Shown: positions 31,742-41,153, numbered from the stretch's first letter. The stretch: 42,633 nt of DNA from Candidatus Omnitrophota bacterium (GCA_023248155.1 JAHFFE010000006.1:46523-89155), one strand, 5' to 3'. Translations and numbers: made by a program. The notes: a model not told the origin generated them from the sequence alone.

Positions 31742-31769
31742 GGGGTGCCAGGATTAATCCTGGCACCCC
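31742..31769. repeat. 28-bp perfect palindrome between the two glnA genes
   Basis: GGGGTGCCAGGATT is followed immediately by its exact reverse complement. There is no spacer. A short AT run (TAATCAT) follows, not a T-tract. It could be a terminator-like or processing hairpin that sets different levels for the two synthetases, or a dispersed palindromic repeat. Confidence 0.65.
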
Positions 31770-31789
31770 TAATCATCTAAAAGGAAATC

Positions 31790-33133
31790 ATGGCACATAC
31801 GCAGCGAAAAGATAAAGAGTATGTTCTGCGCAAAGCGCGCGACATGGGCGTCAAATTCATCCGCCTCTGGTTTACCGATATTTTGGGCTCGCTCAAAAAT
31901 GTCGCGATCACCATTGAGGAATTGGAAGAAGCGCTGGAAGAGGGCGTCGGGTTTGACGGTTCCGCCGTAGAAGGTTTCGCGCGCGCCGAAGAATCGGATA
32001 TGATCGCGCTGCCGGACCCCAACACTTTCGCGATCCTGCCGTGGCGCCCCAAAGAAAATGCCGTGGCCCGCATGATCTGCGACATCGTCAAGCCGGGCGG
32101 AAAGCCGTTCGAGGGCGATCCGCGCTACATCCTTAAGAAAAACCTGAAAGAGGCGGCCAGCCTCGGCTATACCTATTATGTGGGTCCGGAACTGGAACAT
32201 TTTTATTTCAAATCATCCGACAATCCGGAACCGATTGATACGGGCGGTTATTTTGATATGACGCCGCTCGACCTGGCCACTGACCTGCGCCGTGAAACCA
32301 TCCTGGCGATGGAAGAGCTGGGCGTCGGCGTGGAATTCAGCCATCATGAAGTGGCGCCTTCCCAGCATGAAATTGATTTCCGTTACGCCGATGCGCTGAC
32401 GATGGCCGACAGTTTAATGACCTACCGGCTCGTCGTGAAAGAGATCGCGCTCAAGCACGGCTATTACGCCACCTTTATGCCGAAGCCGTTGGCAGGACAG
32501 AACGGTTCCGGTATGCATGTGAACATCTCTCTTTTTGAGGGAGATAAGAATGTTTTCTTCGATCCGAAAGGCCATCATGGTCTCTCCGAGATCGGCAAGA
32601 GGTTTCTCGCCGGAATTCTGACGCATGCGCGCGAATTTACGGTTGTGACCAATCAGTGGGTCAACTCCTACAAGCGGCTGATTCCCGGATATGAAGCGCC
32701 GGTCTATGTCACCTGGGCTTATACGAACCGTTCTGATCTGGTCCGCATTCCGACGAATAAACCGGGGAAAGAATCGGCGTTCCGCATTGAGCTGCGCAGT
32801 CCTGATCCGGCCTGCAACCCGTACCTGGCATTCGCTGTGATTTTGGCCGCCGGTCTGGAGGGGGTAAAATCCAAAAAACCTTTAGTGCTTCCTGCTCCGG
32901 CCGATACGAATGTCAGCCGGCTTTCAAAGGAAGATCGCCAGAAGCGGGGCATTCAATCACTGCCGCGTGATTTGGGCGAAGCGATTGAAATTGCCGAAGG
33001 ATCCGAGCTTTTACGCAAAGCGCTCGGCGAGCATGTCTTTACCTCTTTCATTGAGAACAAGAAAATTGAGTGGGAGCAGTACCGCGCCGCCGTGACCGAT
33101 TTCGAGCGCAAAACCTACCTGCCGCTCTTGTAA
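31790..33133 (+). CDS. glnA2: Glutamine synthetase type I, alpha-like subgroup
   Basis: A second glutamine synthetase, 447 aa, of the shorter type that lacks the GSI-beta insertion and adenylylation site. Motifs are 'EGVGFDGSAVEGFARAEESDM', 'GPELEHFYF', 'EFSHHEVAPSQHEIDFRY', 'MPKPLAGQNGSGMHVNISLF', 'NSYKRLIPGYEAPVYVTWAYTNRSDLVRIP' and 'RIELRSPDPACNPYLAFAV'. This looks like a true glutamine synthetase rather than a gamma-glutamylpolyamine synthetase, judging by the intact ammonium and glutamate residues, though that distinction is hard by eye. AAAGGAA precedes the ATG. GSI-alpha enzymes in Firmicutes are controlled by feedback and regulator binding, not adenylylation. It follows the first glnA by 82 nt. 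Confidence 0.93.
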   Translation: MAHTQRKDKEYVLRKARDMGVKFIRLWFTDILGSLKNVAITIEELEEALEEGVGFDGSAVEGFARAEESDMIALPDPNTFAILPWRPKENAVARMICDIVKPGGKPFEGDPRYILKKNLKEAASLGYTYYVGPELEHFYFKSSDNPEPIDTGGYFDMTPLDLATDLRRETILAMEELGVGVEFSHHEVAPSQHEIDFRYADALTMADSLMTYRLVVKEIALKHGYYATFMPKPLAGQNGSGMHVNISLFEGDKNVFFDPKGHHGLSEIGKRFLAGILTHAREFTVVTNQWVNSYKRLIPGYEAPVYVTWAYTNRSDLVRIPTNKPGKESAFRIELRSPDPACNPYLAFAVILAAGLEGVKSKKPLVLPAPADTNVSRLSKEDRQKRGIQSLPRDLGEAIEIAEGSELLRKALGEHVFTSFIENKKIEWEQYRAAVTDFERKTYLPLL

Positions 33134-33164
33134 TTCCGCACTGGTTTTGTGGTATCTTTCATCT

Positions 33165-34934
33165 ATGCGCCAAAAAGAGCCGTTCTTTCTTGGACGAATT
33201 TTAACGATTTTTTTAATCGTTAATTTTCTGCTGCCCAGCTCCGCTTTTGCGCTGCGCGCGATGACCGGGGAGGGGGCCGGAACCGAAGAGTTGGGAAACC
33301 GCCTTAATCCTTCGAGAACGGCGGCCGGCCAGGAGGAATCAAACGGAAAGGTTCTTTCGTACCGGCATCTGATTACGCACCGTCATTCGCAGGTACCCCC
33401 GGTCCAGCTTTATCTGGGAAACAACAGTTCGGCGCCGCTCTTTTTGCCTTCCAGCCGTCCGTTATTTATTCCGTCCTCATTGATGGCCGATACCACCGTT
33501 CGCGTTGTTCACGAGCGGGACATGAATTCGATCATTCATTCGGGCGATCAGTGGTTCGACCTTCATATCCTTCCGTCCCGCGACAGGGATATCCGTCTGC
33601 GCATTCTTAAGCATTCGGATGATGCGTATTTAAAACAAGCGGTTGTTGAAACCCATTGGCTTACGAATCGAGACGAGTTGTATTCGGACAAACGGCTCCA
33701 GATTAGAAAAACGCGTAATGGTGTTGTTGTGACTCCAAAGAAAAACAAGACCCTGTATACCGAATGGTTCCCCGATGAAATCCGGCTGACGGTTAACCAA
33801 TGGGCGCGGTTCGGTTCCGTGATCGAAAAGATCAGGGATGACAGTGGTGAAATCAGTCAGTCGCTGGGCCGTGTTCCTGCCACTGAACTGGTGGAATATT
33901 GGCATGGCGACGGAAAAGAGCGGCAGATTCGTATTGTCCGGACCGGATTAATGCCTTTGCCGGACGGAGATGGTCTTGGCCCGCAGTTGTTTGTCTTGAT
34001 CCCTCCAGGCCGGTGGGATCCAAAACAGTTGGAAAAACTGCTTGGATTTTCTTTGCAACCGGGAAAAATAACCGGTCTGTTACCGATCCGCGCTTCGGAT
34101 GGTCCTCGGCTGCTGCGCGTCGGCATTCAACATGAACCCAGCGGTCTATTGCGTATTATGACGCCTCCTGAGCCGATTATTGGTTTGCCGAACGATTTAA
34201 GAATTTTGGTTCGTCTGTTGGCTTATTTGACAGAGCCGGAGCGTGCTCCACGATACGATGGCAATACTCCAACCGCCAAGTTGAAAGAAATCATTCATAG
34301 GCATGAACAAAAGGGAGCCTCGTTTGATCCGGATCCGTATCCGATTCGGTATGAAGCGACCTGGGCGCTGGCCCGCCGGCCGGAAGCGACTGATTTTTTA
34401 TTGGAACGGTTGCGGGTTGGAAGCAAAGAGTGGGAAAAAACACCAACAATCCGCCGCATGATTATTGCCGAATGGGTCTACGCGCTTGAAAGAGACAGTA
34501 AGCTGTTTTCTCTGGATCAAAAGGCCAGGATATGGACTGCGCTGGCCGGCTTATTGACCGGTTTGCGGCTCGATAATTCATTAGCTCCTCTGTATGAACA
34601 GGATTCCAGTGAGCAGGTGCAGTGGGCCGCGCTGCAGGGGTTGGTCCGTTTTGTTCCTCCGGCAGAAATTCCTGATACTTTAAATGCTTATCAGCTTCAG
34701 ACTGTCCATGCGCTCGACTTTGCGATGTATCACAGCTCTTTTGAATTGGTGCGCGACGAAGCCGATCAATTTTTAATAGCGATTAAGAGCGGTAAGCCGA
34801 TCCGCATCGGATTCTGGCAGGGCGCTTCTCTGGAAGATCTGCCGGGCCGCCAGAGTAGTTTTTCTTCCGGCGGCATGGAGGAATGGGTTCAAACGGCCGG
34901 CGAAAACCGCGAATATTTCGGAAGCCAGTCTTAA
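33165..34934 (+). CDS. Secreted protein with post-signal AFALR motif and HEAT-like region, unknown function
   Basis: A 589-aa protein with a signal peptide (about 1-26, 'ILTIFLIVNFLLPSSAFA') followed at once by 'LRAMTGEGAGTEELGNRL'. An 'ALR' segment after the signal is, as I recall, a frequent feature of large secreted proteins in Omnitrophota. The middle has no recognisable domain. Residues about 390-540 contain helical pairs reminiscent of HEAT repeats ('IRYEATWALARRPEATDFLLERL', 'QVQWAALQGLVRFVP'). I cannot name a function. The track starts at a TTG (33147); the ATG at 33165 precedes the signal and lies 6 nt after a TATCTT box without an SD. The stop overlaps the convergent lpxB stop by 4 nt. 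Confidence 0.7.
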   Translation: MRQKEPFFLGRILTIFLIVNFLLPSSAFALRAMTGEGAGTEELGNRLNPSRTAAGQEESNGKVLSYRHLITHRHSQVPPVQLYLGNNSSAPLFLPSSRPLFIPSSLMADTTVRVVHERDMNSIIHSGDQWFDLHILPSRDRDIRLRILKHSDDAYLKQAVVETHWLTNRDELYSDKRLQIRKTRNGVVVTPKKNKTLYTEWFPDEIRLTVNQWARFGSVIEKIRDDSGEISQSLGRVPATELVEYWHGDGKERQIRIVRTGLMPLPDGDGLGPQLFVLIPPGRWDPKQLEKLLGFSLQPGKITGLLPIRASDGPRLLRVGIQHEPSGLLRIMTPPEPIIGLPNDLRILVRLLAYLTEPERAPRYDGNTPTAKLKEIIHRHEQKGASFDPDPYPIRYEATWALARRPEATDFLLERLRVGSKEWEKTPTIRRMIIAEWVYALERDSKLFSLDQKARIWTALAGLLTGLRLDNSLAPLYEQDSSEQVQWAALQGLVRFVPPAEIPDTLNAYQLQTVHALDFAMYHSSFELVRDEADQFLIAIKSGKPIRIGFWQGASLEDLPGRQSSFSSGGMEEWVQTAGENREYFGSQS

Positions 34935-36076
34935 GCGGCAGAAAGCTCTTTTAGAATGGCTTCGGCGGCGCGATGGTCGGCGCCCGGTTCTCCAAGGGAT
35001 TGCCGCACGGTCCGGTAGGCATCCACCAGCTGTTTTCGTTTTTCAGCCGAATTCCAGAGCGACAGCACGGTTTCCGCGATTTTCTTGGGCGAGGCGTTTT
35101 TTTGGATCAGTTCCGGCACCGCTTTTTTGCCCAGCACCACATTGACCAGCCCGATGTACGGAATCCGAATCAGCAGTTTTGAAAGCGCGTAGGTGCCCCA
35201 CGATGTTTTATAGACAATTACCATCGGCCGTTCCAGCAGCGCGCATTCCAGCGTCGCGGTTCCAGAGGCGACCATCACCAGATCGCAGGCGTAGATGCAG
35301 TCGTAGTCCCAGCGTTCGACTACTTTCGGCGTTAACGAGGAAGCGGCCAGGATCGGTTTGTAAATTTCCCAGGGCAGGTGAGGCGCCTTAATCAAAATGA
35401 AGCGCGCGCTCGATGGAAGTTTCTCTTTTAATTGCTCGCTTGCTTTGAGCAGCGTCGGCAGAATACGCCGGATCTCTCCGGCGCGCGAGCCGGGCAGCAG
35501 CCCGATCACCGGCAGGCCGTCTTCAAACCCCAGTTTTTCCAGCGCGGCGATGCGAGTCTGTTTGGGCTGTGCCACTTCCAGCAGCGGATGCCCCACGAAG
35601 GTGACCGGCACGCCGGCTTTCTCATACAGTTCCTGTTCGAACGGAAAAACAACCAGCATCCGGTTCACGAGGCTCCGGATCGAGTGAATCCGTCCCGGGT
35701 TCCATGCCCAGAGTTGCGGGCTGATGTAATAGACCAGCCGGATGCCCCGTTTTTTAACTTCGCGCGCGAACCGCAGGTTAAATCCGGGGTAATCAATCAG
35801 AACAACCAGGTCCGGTTTTTCATCATCGAGCGCCTGCACGGCGCGGCGGAACAGCGCTCGGAATTTCGAGAGATGTTTGAGCACTTCCACTACGCCGATG
35901 ACGGCGATCTGCGTGGGGTCTTCCAGTACGCGGACGCCGGCCGCTTTCATTTGCGCGCCGCCGAAGCCGGTCAGTTCCAGACGGGGGGAAAGAGTTCTTA
36001 GCGCCGAGGCAATCTTGGCGCCATGCAGGTCTCCCGACGGTTCACCGGCAAAAAAGAAAAGTTTTTTCCCGGACAT
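34931..36076 (-). CDS. lpxB: Lipid-A-disaccharide synthase
   Basis: Joins lipid X and UDP-2,3-diacyl-GlcN into the tetraacyl disaccharide. GT19 signatures are 'FFFAGEPSGDLHGAKI', 'VIGVVEVLKH', 'VVLIDYPGFNLRFA', 'YYISPQLWAWNPGRI', 'VFPFEQELYEKAGVPVTFVGHPL', 'GLLPGSRAGEIRRILP' and 'SGTATLECALLERPMVIVYK'. At 381 aa it is complete. It is cotranscribed with the upstream Gfo/Idh gene (6-nt gap). It lies 11 kb from the lpxD-lpxC-lpxI group and in opposite orientation, although such genes are contiguous in many bacteria. Confidence 0.96.
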   Translation of the reverse strand: MSGKKLFFFAGEPSGDLHGAKIASALRTLSPRLELTGFGGAQMKAAGVRVLEDPTQIAVIGVVEVLKHLSKFRALFRRAVQALDDEKPDLVVLIDYPGFNLRFAREVKKRGIRLVYYISPQLWAWNPGRIHSIRSLVNRMLVVFPFEQELYEKAGVPVTFVGHPLLEVAQPKQTRIAALEKLGFEDGLPVIGLLPGSRAGEIRRILPTLLKASEQLKEKLPSSARFILIKAPHLPWEIYKPILAASSLTPKVVERWDYDCIYACDLVMVASGTATLECALLERPMVIVYKTSWGTYALSKLLIRIPYIGLVNVVLGKKAVPELIQKNASPKKIAETVLSLWNSAEKRKQLVDAYRTVRQSLGEPGADHRAAEAILKELSAA

Positions 36077-36082
36077 GGTGGG

Positions 36083-37003
36083 TTACCGTTTTTTGTGGAT
36101 CAACTGCGTGATCTTCAGTGCGACGGCCAGCGCTTCGCGCGCTTCTTCGCCGGAAACGGCCGGCCGCTTTTTATGCCGGATCGAATCGAGGAAAGAGGAT
36201 AGCTCTGCCTTGAGCGGTTCTTCTTTCGGGATTTCCAGTTTCTCGTACTGGATCTGAAAATTTTCGTGGCGGAACAGATCAACCGACTGCGTCATTAAAT
36301 CAATCGAGACATAGGCGTCCGGTTGAAAAATGCGGAATTTGCGGACCGCTTCGCGCGAAATGCGGCTGGCCGTCAAATTGGCCACCGCGCCGTTGGCGAA
36401 GGTAAGCCGCGCGTTGGCGATGTCTTCAAATGCCGAAAGCACTTTTACGCCGACGGCATCCACGCGCTTGATTGGGCTGGGCACCAGGCCCAGCAGCATA
36501 TCGATGTCATGGATCATTAAATCCAGAACCACGCCGACCTCGGTGCCGCGCACCTGGAACGGCGCCAGCCGGTGAACTTCAATAAAGCGGGGATCGGTCA
36601 GCGAATCGCGGATTTTGCGGAATGCCGAGTTGAACCGTTCCACATGTCCGACCTGCAGCAGCGCTTTTTTCTTTTTGGCCAACGCCAGCAGCGCGTCGGC
36701 CTCTTTCAGCGTCGAGGTGATCGGTTTTTCGATCAGCGTATGGATGCCATGCTTCAAAAATTCGGAGGCCACGGTAAAGTGAGCGGTGGTCGGCACTGCG
36801 ATGGAAACCGCGTCCACGCGGCCGATCAATGCGCGGAAATCGCGCACGATGTCACAATCGTATTGCCCGGCGACCATGGCCGCTTTATCGGGCAGGGAAT
36901 CGCAGACGGCAACGAGCTGCGCTTCGGGCAGCTGCGAATAGATGCGGGCATGAATGGACCCCAAATGGCCTGTGCCTATTACGGCGACTCGAATCGGTTT
37001 CAT
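36083..37003 (-). CDS. Gfo/Idh/MocA oxidoreductase, possibly UDP-GlcNAc 3-dehydrogenase (GnnA-like)
   Basis: An NAD-dependent sugar dehydrogenase, 306 aa. The N-terminal Rossmann domain starts 'VAVIGTGHLGSIHARIYSQLPEAQLVAVCD', followed by 'VDAVSIAVPTTAHFTVASEFLKHGIHTLIEKP' (EKP motif) and a C-terminal domain with 'DLMIHDIDMLLGLV' (catalytic DxxxHD-type His). Genes of this family sit beside lpxB or lpxA in many diderms. In Acidithiobacillus the GnnA protein from that position oxidises UDP-GlcNAc to allow an amide-linked lipid A. No GnnB aminotransferase is in the window, so the function is inference. The ATG lies 6 nt after TATACT, with no SD. Confidence 0.8.
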   Translation of the reverse strand: MKPIRVAVIGTGHLGSIHARIYSQLPEAQLVAVCDSLPDKAAMVAGQYDCDIVRDFRALIGRVDAVSIAVPTTAHFTVASEFLKHGIHTLIEKPITSTLKEADALLALAKKKKALLQVGHVERFNSAFRKIRDSLTDPRFIEVHRLAPFQVRGTEVGVVLDLMIHDIDMLLGLVPSPIKRVDAVGVKVLSAFEDIANARLTFANGAVANLTASRISREAVRKFRIFQPDAYVSIDLMTQSVDLFRHENFQIQYEKLEIPKEEPLKAELSSFLDSIRHKKRPAVSGEEAREALAVALKITQLIHKKR

Positions 37004-37009
37004 CGGCTT

Positions 37010-37027
37010 AGTATAGCATGGTAAAAT
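37010..37027. promoter_or_regulatory. Divergent promoter region, Gfo/Idh-lpxB (-) and msbA-like gene (+)
   Basis: On the minus strand TATACT (37015-37010) ends 6 nt before the Gfo/Idh ATG. On the plus strand TAAAAT (37022-37027) ends 14 nt before the ABC exporter ATG. The -35 boxes are weak. The two -10 boxes are only 6 bp apart, so the promoters probably interfere with each other. Confidence 0.45.
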
Positions 37028-37041
37028 AAAAACGAATCCTC

Positions 37042-38850
37042 ATGAAACATTACCGGAAACTGCTTCGTTACCTTCGCCCCCATTGGGCTTTGCTGGTTTG
37101 GGCCACGGTCTGCATGGTGGCGTCCAGCTTGCTCAAAGGCGTTTCTCTGGGCATGCTCGTCCCGTTAGTTGATTTTATCCTGCTGAACCGTGCGCTGACC
37201 GTTCCGGAATGGGTTCCCGGGCCGGTTCATGCCTGGGCCAACCATTTTCAATCGCTGCCGATGGACTTGCGTTTGCACTGGCTGGCCGGCACCGTGCTTA
37301 TTCTTTCTCTGCTGAAAGCGGTTGTTTTTTTCTATCAGTCCTATCTGACCGATAATGTGGCGCTGCTTTTCTTGCGCGATATGCGCAACGCGCTCTACAC
37401 CCATTATCAGCGGCTGTCGCAGGATTTTTTTTCGGGCGAGCGGACCGGCGATCTGGTCTCGCGCATGACCACCGATGTTTCAATCATCCAGAACACGCTC
37501 AGCGAAGGGCTGACCAACCTGATTTACCAGAGCGCGCAGGTGGTGGTGTTCGGGGCGATCATTTTCAGCATCCACTGGAAAATGGCGCTCGGTGTTTTAT
37601 TGTTGATGCCGACGATCGGCTACCCGATCGTACAGATCGGCAAGGCGCTGCGTAAACTGGGCATGACGGCGCAGCAGCGGATGGGCGACCTCAACAGCCA
37701 TTTGATTGAAACGCTGCAGGGGATCCGGATTATCAAGGCATTTACCGCCGAGCGCAAAGTGCAAACCCGGTTCGCGCTGATCAACCAGGAATATTACAAA
37801 GCCAACATCAAGACCGTCAAGCGGCGGGAGATTTTAGCCAGCATTATTGAACTGATGGGCATGGTGGGCGGGCTTCTGGTTTTGGAGGTGGGCGGCCGCG
37901 CTGTTTTACACGGAGAAATTTCTCCGGGCACCGTGATTTTCTTTTTGGCGGCGCTGCTTTCGCTTTACGAACCGATCAAGAAATTAAGCCGGCTTCATTC
38001 GGTCAACCAGCAGGCCATTGTGGCGGCTCGCCGTCTGGTTGAAATTTTAGAGACAGAACCGTCGGTCAAAGAAGCCCCCCATGCCGTTGAAGCGCAGCCG
38101 TTTTCCAAATCGATCGAGTATCGCCAGGTTGGGTTCCGGTATGGAAAATCGAACGTGGCGCAAGAACGCCAGATTTTGCGCGGCATTAATCTTACAGTGC
38201 CGGCCGGCGAAATGGTGGCGATCGTCGGTTCCAGCGGCGCCGGCAAAACGACGCTGGTCAATCTGCTGCTGCGGTTTTATGATCCAACCGAAGGCCAGAT
38301 TTTAATGGACGGCATCGATACAAAAACAGTCTCGCTGCATTCGCTGCGCGGACAGATCGGGCTGGTGACGCAGGATCCGTTTCTGTTTCACGACTCGATC
38401 CGCGCCAACATCGCGTTCGGCAAGCCGGACGCATCGCTCGATGAAATCGTCAAAGCAGCCCGTGCCGCCAACGCCGATGAATTTATCCGCGGTCTGCCGA
38501 GAGGGTACGACACCGCCGTGGGTGACCTGGGCAGTAAGTTGTCGGGCGGCGAGCGGCAGCGGATCGCCATCGCGCGCGCGATCCTGAAAAACCCGCCGAT
38601 TTTGATTCTCGATGAAGCGACTTCACAGCTCGATTCCGAATCGGAACGGTTGGTTCAGCAGGCGCTTGAGCGGTTGCTGAAAGGGCGAACGGCGCTGGTG
38701 ATCGCGCACCGGTTTTCCACGATCCGCGCGGCTGACCGCATACTGGTGCTGGACCAGGGAACCATTGCCGACAGCGGTACCCATGACCAGCTGCTCCTTC
38801 GGTCCAGCCTTTATAAAAAACTATATGAATTACAGGTTGCGTTTGAATAA
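37042..38850 (+). CDS. msbA: ABC exporter of the MsbA (lipid A flippase) type
   Basis: A fused transmembrane-ATPase half transporter of 602 aa. Six membrane helices occupy about residues 15-310, followed by an ATPase with Walker A 'VGSSGAGKTTLVNLL', Q-loop 'LVTQDPFLFHDSI', signature 'LSGGERQRIAIARAI', Walker B 'ILILDEATSQLD' and H-loop 'IAHRFSTI'. It is likely to flip lipid A-core across the inner membrane. Location directly divergent from lpxB supports that over other exporters, but MsbA and other lipid exporters are hard to separate by sequence alone. Confidence 0.88.
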   Translation: MKHYRKLLRYLRPHWALLVWATVCMVASSLLKGVSLGMLVPLVDFILLNRALTVPEWVPGPVHAWANHFQSLPMDLRLHWLAGTVLILSLLKAVVFFYQSYLTDNVALLFLRDMRNALYTHYQRLSQDFFSGERTGDLVSRMTTDVSIIQNTLSEGLTNLIYQSAQVVVFGAIIFSIHWKMALGVLLLMPTIGYPIVQIGKALRKLGMTAQQRMGDLNSHLIETLQGIRIIKAFTAERKVQTRFALINQEYYKANIKTVKRREILASIIELMGMVGGLLVLEVGGRAVLHGEISPGTVIFFLAALLSLYEPIKKLSRLHSVNQQAIVAARRLVEILETEPSVKEAPHAVEAQPFSKSIEYRQVGFRYGKSNVAQERQILRGINLTVPAGEMVAIVGSSGAGKTTLVNLLLRFYDPTEGQILMDGIDTKTVSLHSLRGQIGLVTQDPFLFHDSIRANIAFGKPDASLDEIVKAARAANADEFIRGLPRGYDTAVGDLGSKLSGGERQRIAIARAILKNPPILILDEATSQLDSESERLVQQALERLLKGRTALVIAHRFSTIRAADRILVLDQGTIADSGTHDQLLLRSSLYKKLYELQVAFE

Positions 38851-38865
38851 CTGATTTGATAAGAT
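38837..38865 (+). promoter_or_regulatory. Putative promoter of rpsB, leaderless type
   Basis: TTGCGT and TAAGAT are separated by 17 nt. The -10 box ends 8 nt before the rpsB ATG at 38874. No Shine-Dalgarno is visible (AGCAAGCT only). The -35 lies in the last codons of the msbA-like gene. Confidence 0.45.
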
Positions 38866-38873
38866 AGCAAGCT

Positions 38874-39779
38874 ATGGAAATCGAACCGTTAGTCAAAGAA
38901 TTGTTGGAAGCAGGGGTCCACTTTGGGCATCAAACCCGCCGTTGGAATCCGAAGATGAAGCGTTTTATCTTCGCGGCCAAGAACGGGATTTACCTATTGG
39001 ATCTCGAGAAGACCGCGAGCGGACTGAAGGAAGCCCAGGAGTTTCTGCGCAAGGTGGCATCTGAAGGAGGGCCAATCTTGTTTGTGGGAACCAAGCGGCA
39101 GGCTCAGTCAATCATCGCCGATGAAGCGATCCGCTGCGGACAGTACTATGTCAATTACCGCTGGATGGGCGGCATGTTGACCAATTTTCAGACCGTCAAG
39201 AAGTCGATCGACCGGCTGCAGACGCTGCAGACCTGGAAGGAAGACGGCACCTTTGATGCGATGACCAAGAAAGAAGCGGCTTTGGCCCAGAAAGAGATGG
39301 ACAAGCTGTTTCGCGTTTTGAAAGGCATCGCGCATATGCCGCGCTTACCCAAGGCGATCTTCCTGATTGACGCCAAGCGTGAAGACACTGCCATTAAAGA
39401 AGCGGCCCGCCTCGGAATTCCGGTGGTCGGGTTGGTCGATACGAACAGCGATCCCGATCCGATTGCCCATGTGATTCCGGGCAACGACGACGCGATCCGG
39501 TCCCTTCAGCTGGTCACCCGGCTGCTGGCCGACGCGATCATTGAGGGACAGCAGGCCTATTTGGCCGGCGTGGCCGAGAAAAAGGCCGCCGCCGATGCCA
39601 TACTCGCGGAGAAAGCCGCCGCTGAAGAAGCGGCTGCCGCCGCCGCTGCCGCTGTGGCTGCGCGCACCATTGACCAGGTCGAGGAAATCGTCCCCGAATC
39701 CACGCTGAAAGCCGTTATCGATCCGTCCGAAGGGAAGAAGAAAGCTTCTTCTCCGGCCAAGTCGACCAGCAAGGAATAG
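38874..39779 (+). CDS. rpsB: Small ribosomal subunit protein uS2
   Basis: A 30S protein needed for bS1 docking. The start '[29 protein letters not shown]', together with '[34 protein letters not shown]' and '[30 protein letters not shown]', is diagnostic. The body ends near residue 225; the remaining 75 residues are an Ala/Lys/Glu-rich low-complexity tail ('[15 protein letters not shown]'), longer than usual. It heads the rpsB-tsf-pyrH-frr operon. Confidence 0.97.
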   Translation: MEIEPLVKELLEAGVHFGHQTRRWNPKMKRFIFAAKNGIYLLDLEKTASGLKEAQEFLRKVASEGGPILFVGTKRQAQSIIADEAIRCGQYYVNYRWMGGMLTNFQTVKKSIDRLQTLQTWKEDGTFDAMTKKEAALAQKEMDKLFRVLKGIAHMPRLPKAIFLIDAKREDTAIKEAARLGIPVVGLVDTNSDPDPIAHVIPGNDDAIRSLQLVTRLLADAIIEGQQAYLAGVAEKKAAADAILAEKAAAEEAAAAAAAAVAARTIDQVEEIVPESTLKAVIDPSEGKKKASSPAKSTSKE

Positions 39780-39786
39780 TCCCGTG

Positions 39787-40401
39787 ATGGCGAATGTAAC
39801 CACCGACCAAATCAGAGAACTGCGCGAAAAAACCGGCGCCGGTATCATGGAATGCAAAAAGGCGCTGACCGAATCGGGCGGGAAGATGGACGATGCGCTG
39901 CATATCTTGCGCGTCAAGGGAGCCAAAATTGCCGATGAGAAGGCCGGCCGGGCTGTGCGCTGCGGAAAGATCGGCAGCTACATCCACGGCGACCGCATCG
40001 GTGTTTTAGTCGAGGTCAACTGCGAAACCGACTTCGTCGCGCGCACCGAACAATTCCAGAAATTCGTCCATGAAATCTGCCTTCAGATCGCCGCGATGAA
40101 CCCCAAGTATGTTTCCCGCGACGATGTTCCGATGGAGGAAGTCGGCAATGAGCTGGCGATTCTGCACGAACAACTGGAAGGGATCGATGAAGAATCGACT
40201 CAGCCGATGCAGCAGTCGCACATGGAAAAATTCTACCGCGAACGGGTTTTGCTGGACCAGCCGTATGTGAAAGACGGCTCTAAGTCGATTCAGGACCTGC
40301 TTCATGATCTCGTGACCAGTCTGCGCGAAAATGTGGTGATCAGCCGCTTCAAGCGCTTTTCTCTCGGCGAAGAAACGGCGGCTTCGGGAACAGCGCAATG
40401 A
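39787..40401 (+). CDS. tsf: Elongation factor Ts
   Basis: Nucleotide exchange factor for EF-Tu. The N-terminal UBA-like part '[35 protein letters not shown]' is followed by '[46 protein letters not shown]'. At 204 aa this is the short, Thermus/cyanobacteria-like form with one core subdomain rather than the 280-aa form. The track starts at GTG 39784; the adjacent ATG (39787) is preferred. No strong SD is visible; the gap to rpsB is 7 nt. It overlaps pyrH by 4 nt. Confidence 0.95.
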   Translation: MANVTTDQIRELREKTGAGIMECKKALTESGGKMDDALHILRVKGAKIADEKAGRAVRCGKIGSYIHGDRIGVLVEVNCETDFVARTEQFQKFVHEICLQIAAMNPKYVSRDDVPMEEVGNELAILHEQLEGIDEESTQPMQQSHMEKFYRERVLLDQPYVKDGSKSIQDLLHDLVTSLRENVVISRFKRFSLGEETAASGTAQ

Positions 40402-41153
40402 TCGGCGGGAAGAAGGCTTCTTCTTCCCAAAAAGTAAAGCTGCCTTACCGGCGTATTATCCTCAAATTAAGCGGCGAGTGCCTGCAATCCAAGGCCAAGG
40501 GTTACGGAATTGATTCCGCTGTTACCCATGAAATCGCCGCCCAGATCAAGGAAATCCAGCAGATCGGCGTCCAGGTCGGCGTCGTCATCGGCGGCGGCAA
40601 TATCTTTCGCGGCACCGGTGTTACGGCCAACGCACAGGGCATTGACCGAACCACTGCCGATTACATGGGCATGCTGGCCACCGTTATCAACTCCATGGCG
40701 CTGCAGGACGCGCTGGAAAAGCAGGGCTGTTTCACGCGCGTGTTGACCGCCATTCAGATGGAACAGCTGGCTGAACCGTACATCCGCCGCCGAGCGATCC
40801 GCCACCTCGAAAAAAAGCGCGTGGTTATTTTCGCGGCCGGCACCGGCAACCCTTATTTCTCGACTGACACGGCCGCCGCATTGCGCGGTATTGAAGTCGG
40901 CGCGCAGGCGCTGTTGAAGGCCACCAAGGTCGACGGCGTTTATTCGTCTGATCCGAAGAAAAATCGGCAAGCCCGCCGCTTTGCGCGGCTCTCCTATATG
41001 GATGTCATCAAGAAAGGGCTGCGTGTCATGGATACGACGGCGGTGACGCTGTGCATGGACCACAAACTTCCCATTCTGATTTTTGATATGAACAACAAGG
41101 GCAATATCAAGCGGACCGTGCTGGGGCAGGCGACCGGCACGCTGATTTCGTAG
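40398..41153 (+). CDS. pyrH: Uridylate kinase
   Basis: Phosphorylates UMP to UDP; a hexameric amino-acid-kinase-family enzyme. Motifs are '[14 protein letters not shown]', '[13 protein letters not shown]', '[28 protein letters not shown]', '[45 protein letters not shown]' and '[15 protein letters not shown]'. Length is 251 aa, with about 15 extra N-terminal residues. It starts at the tsf stop (ATGA) and lies in the standard tsf-pyrH-frr order. Confidence 0.97.
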   Translation: MIGGKKASSSQKVKLPYRRIILKLSGECLQSKAKGYGIDSAVTHEIAAQIKEIQQIGVQVGVVIGGGNIFRGTGVTANAQGIDRTTADYMGMLATVINSMALQDALEKQGCFTRVLTAIQMEQLAEPYIRRRAIRHLEKKRVVIFAAGTGNPYFSTDTAAALRGIEVGAQALLKATKVDGVYSSDPKKNRQARRFARLSYMDVIKKGLRVMDTTAVTLCMDHKLPILIFDMNNKGNIKRTVLGQATGTLIS

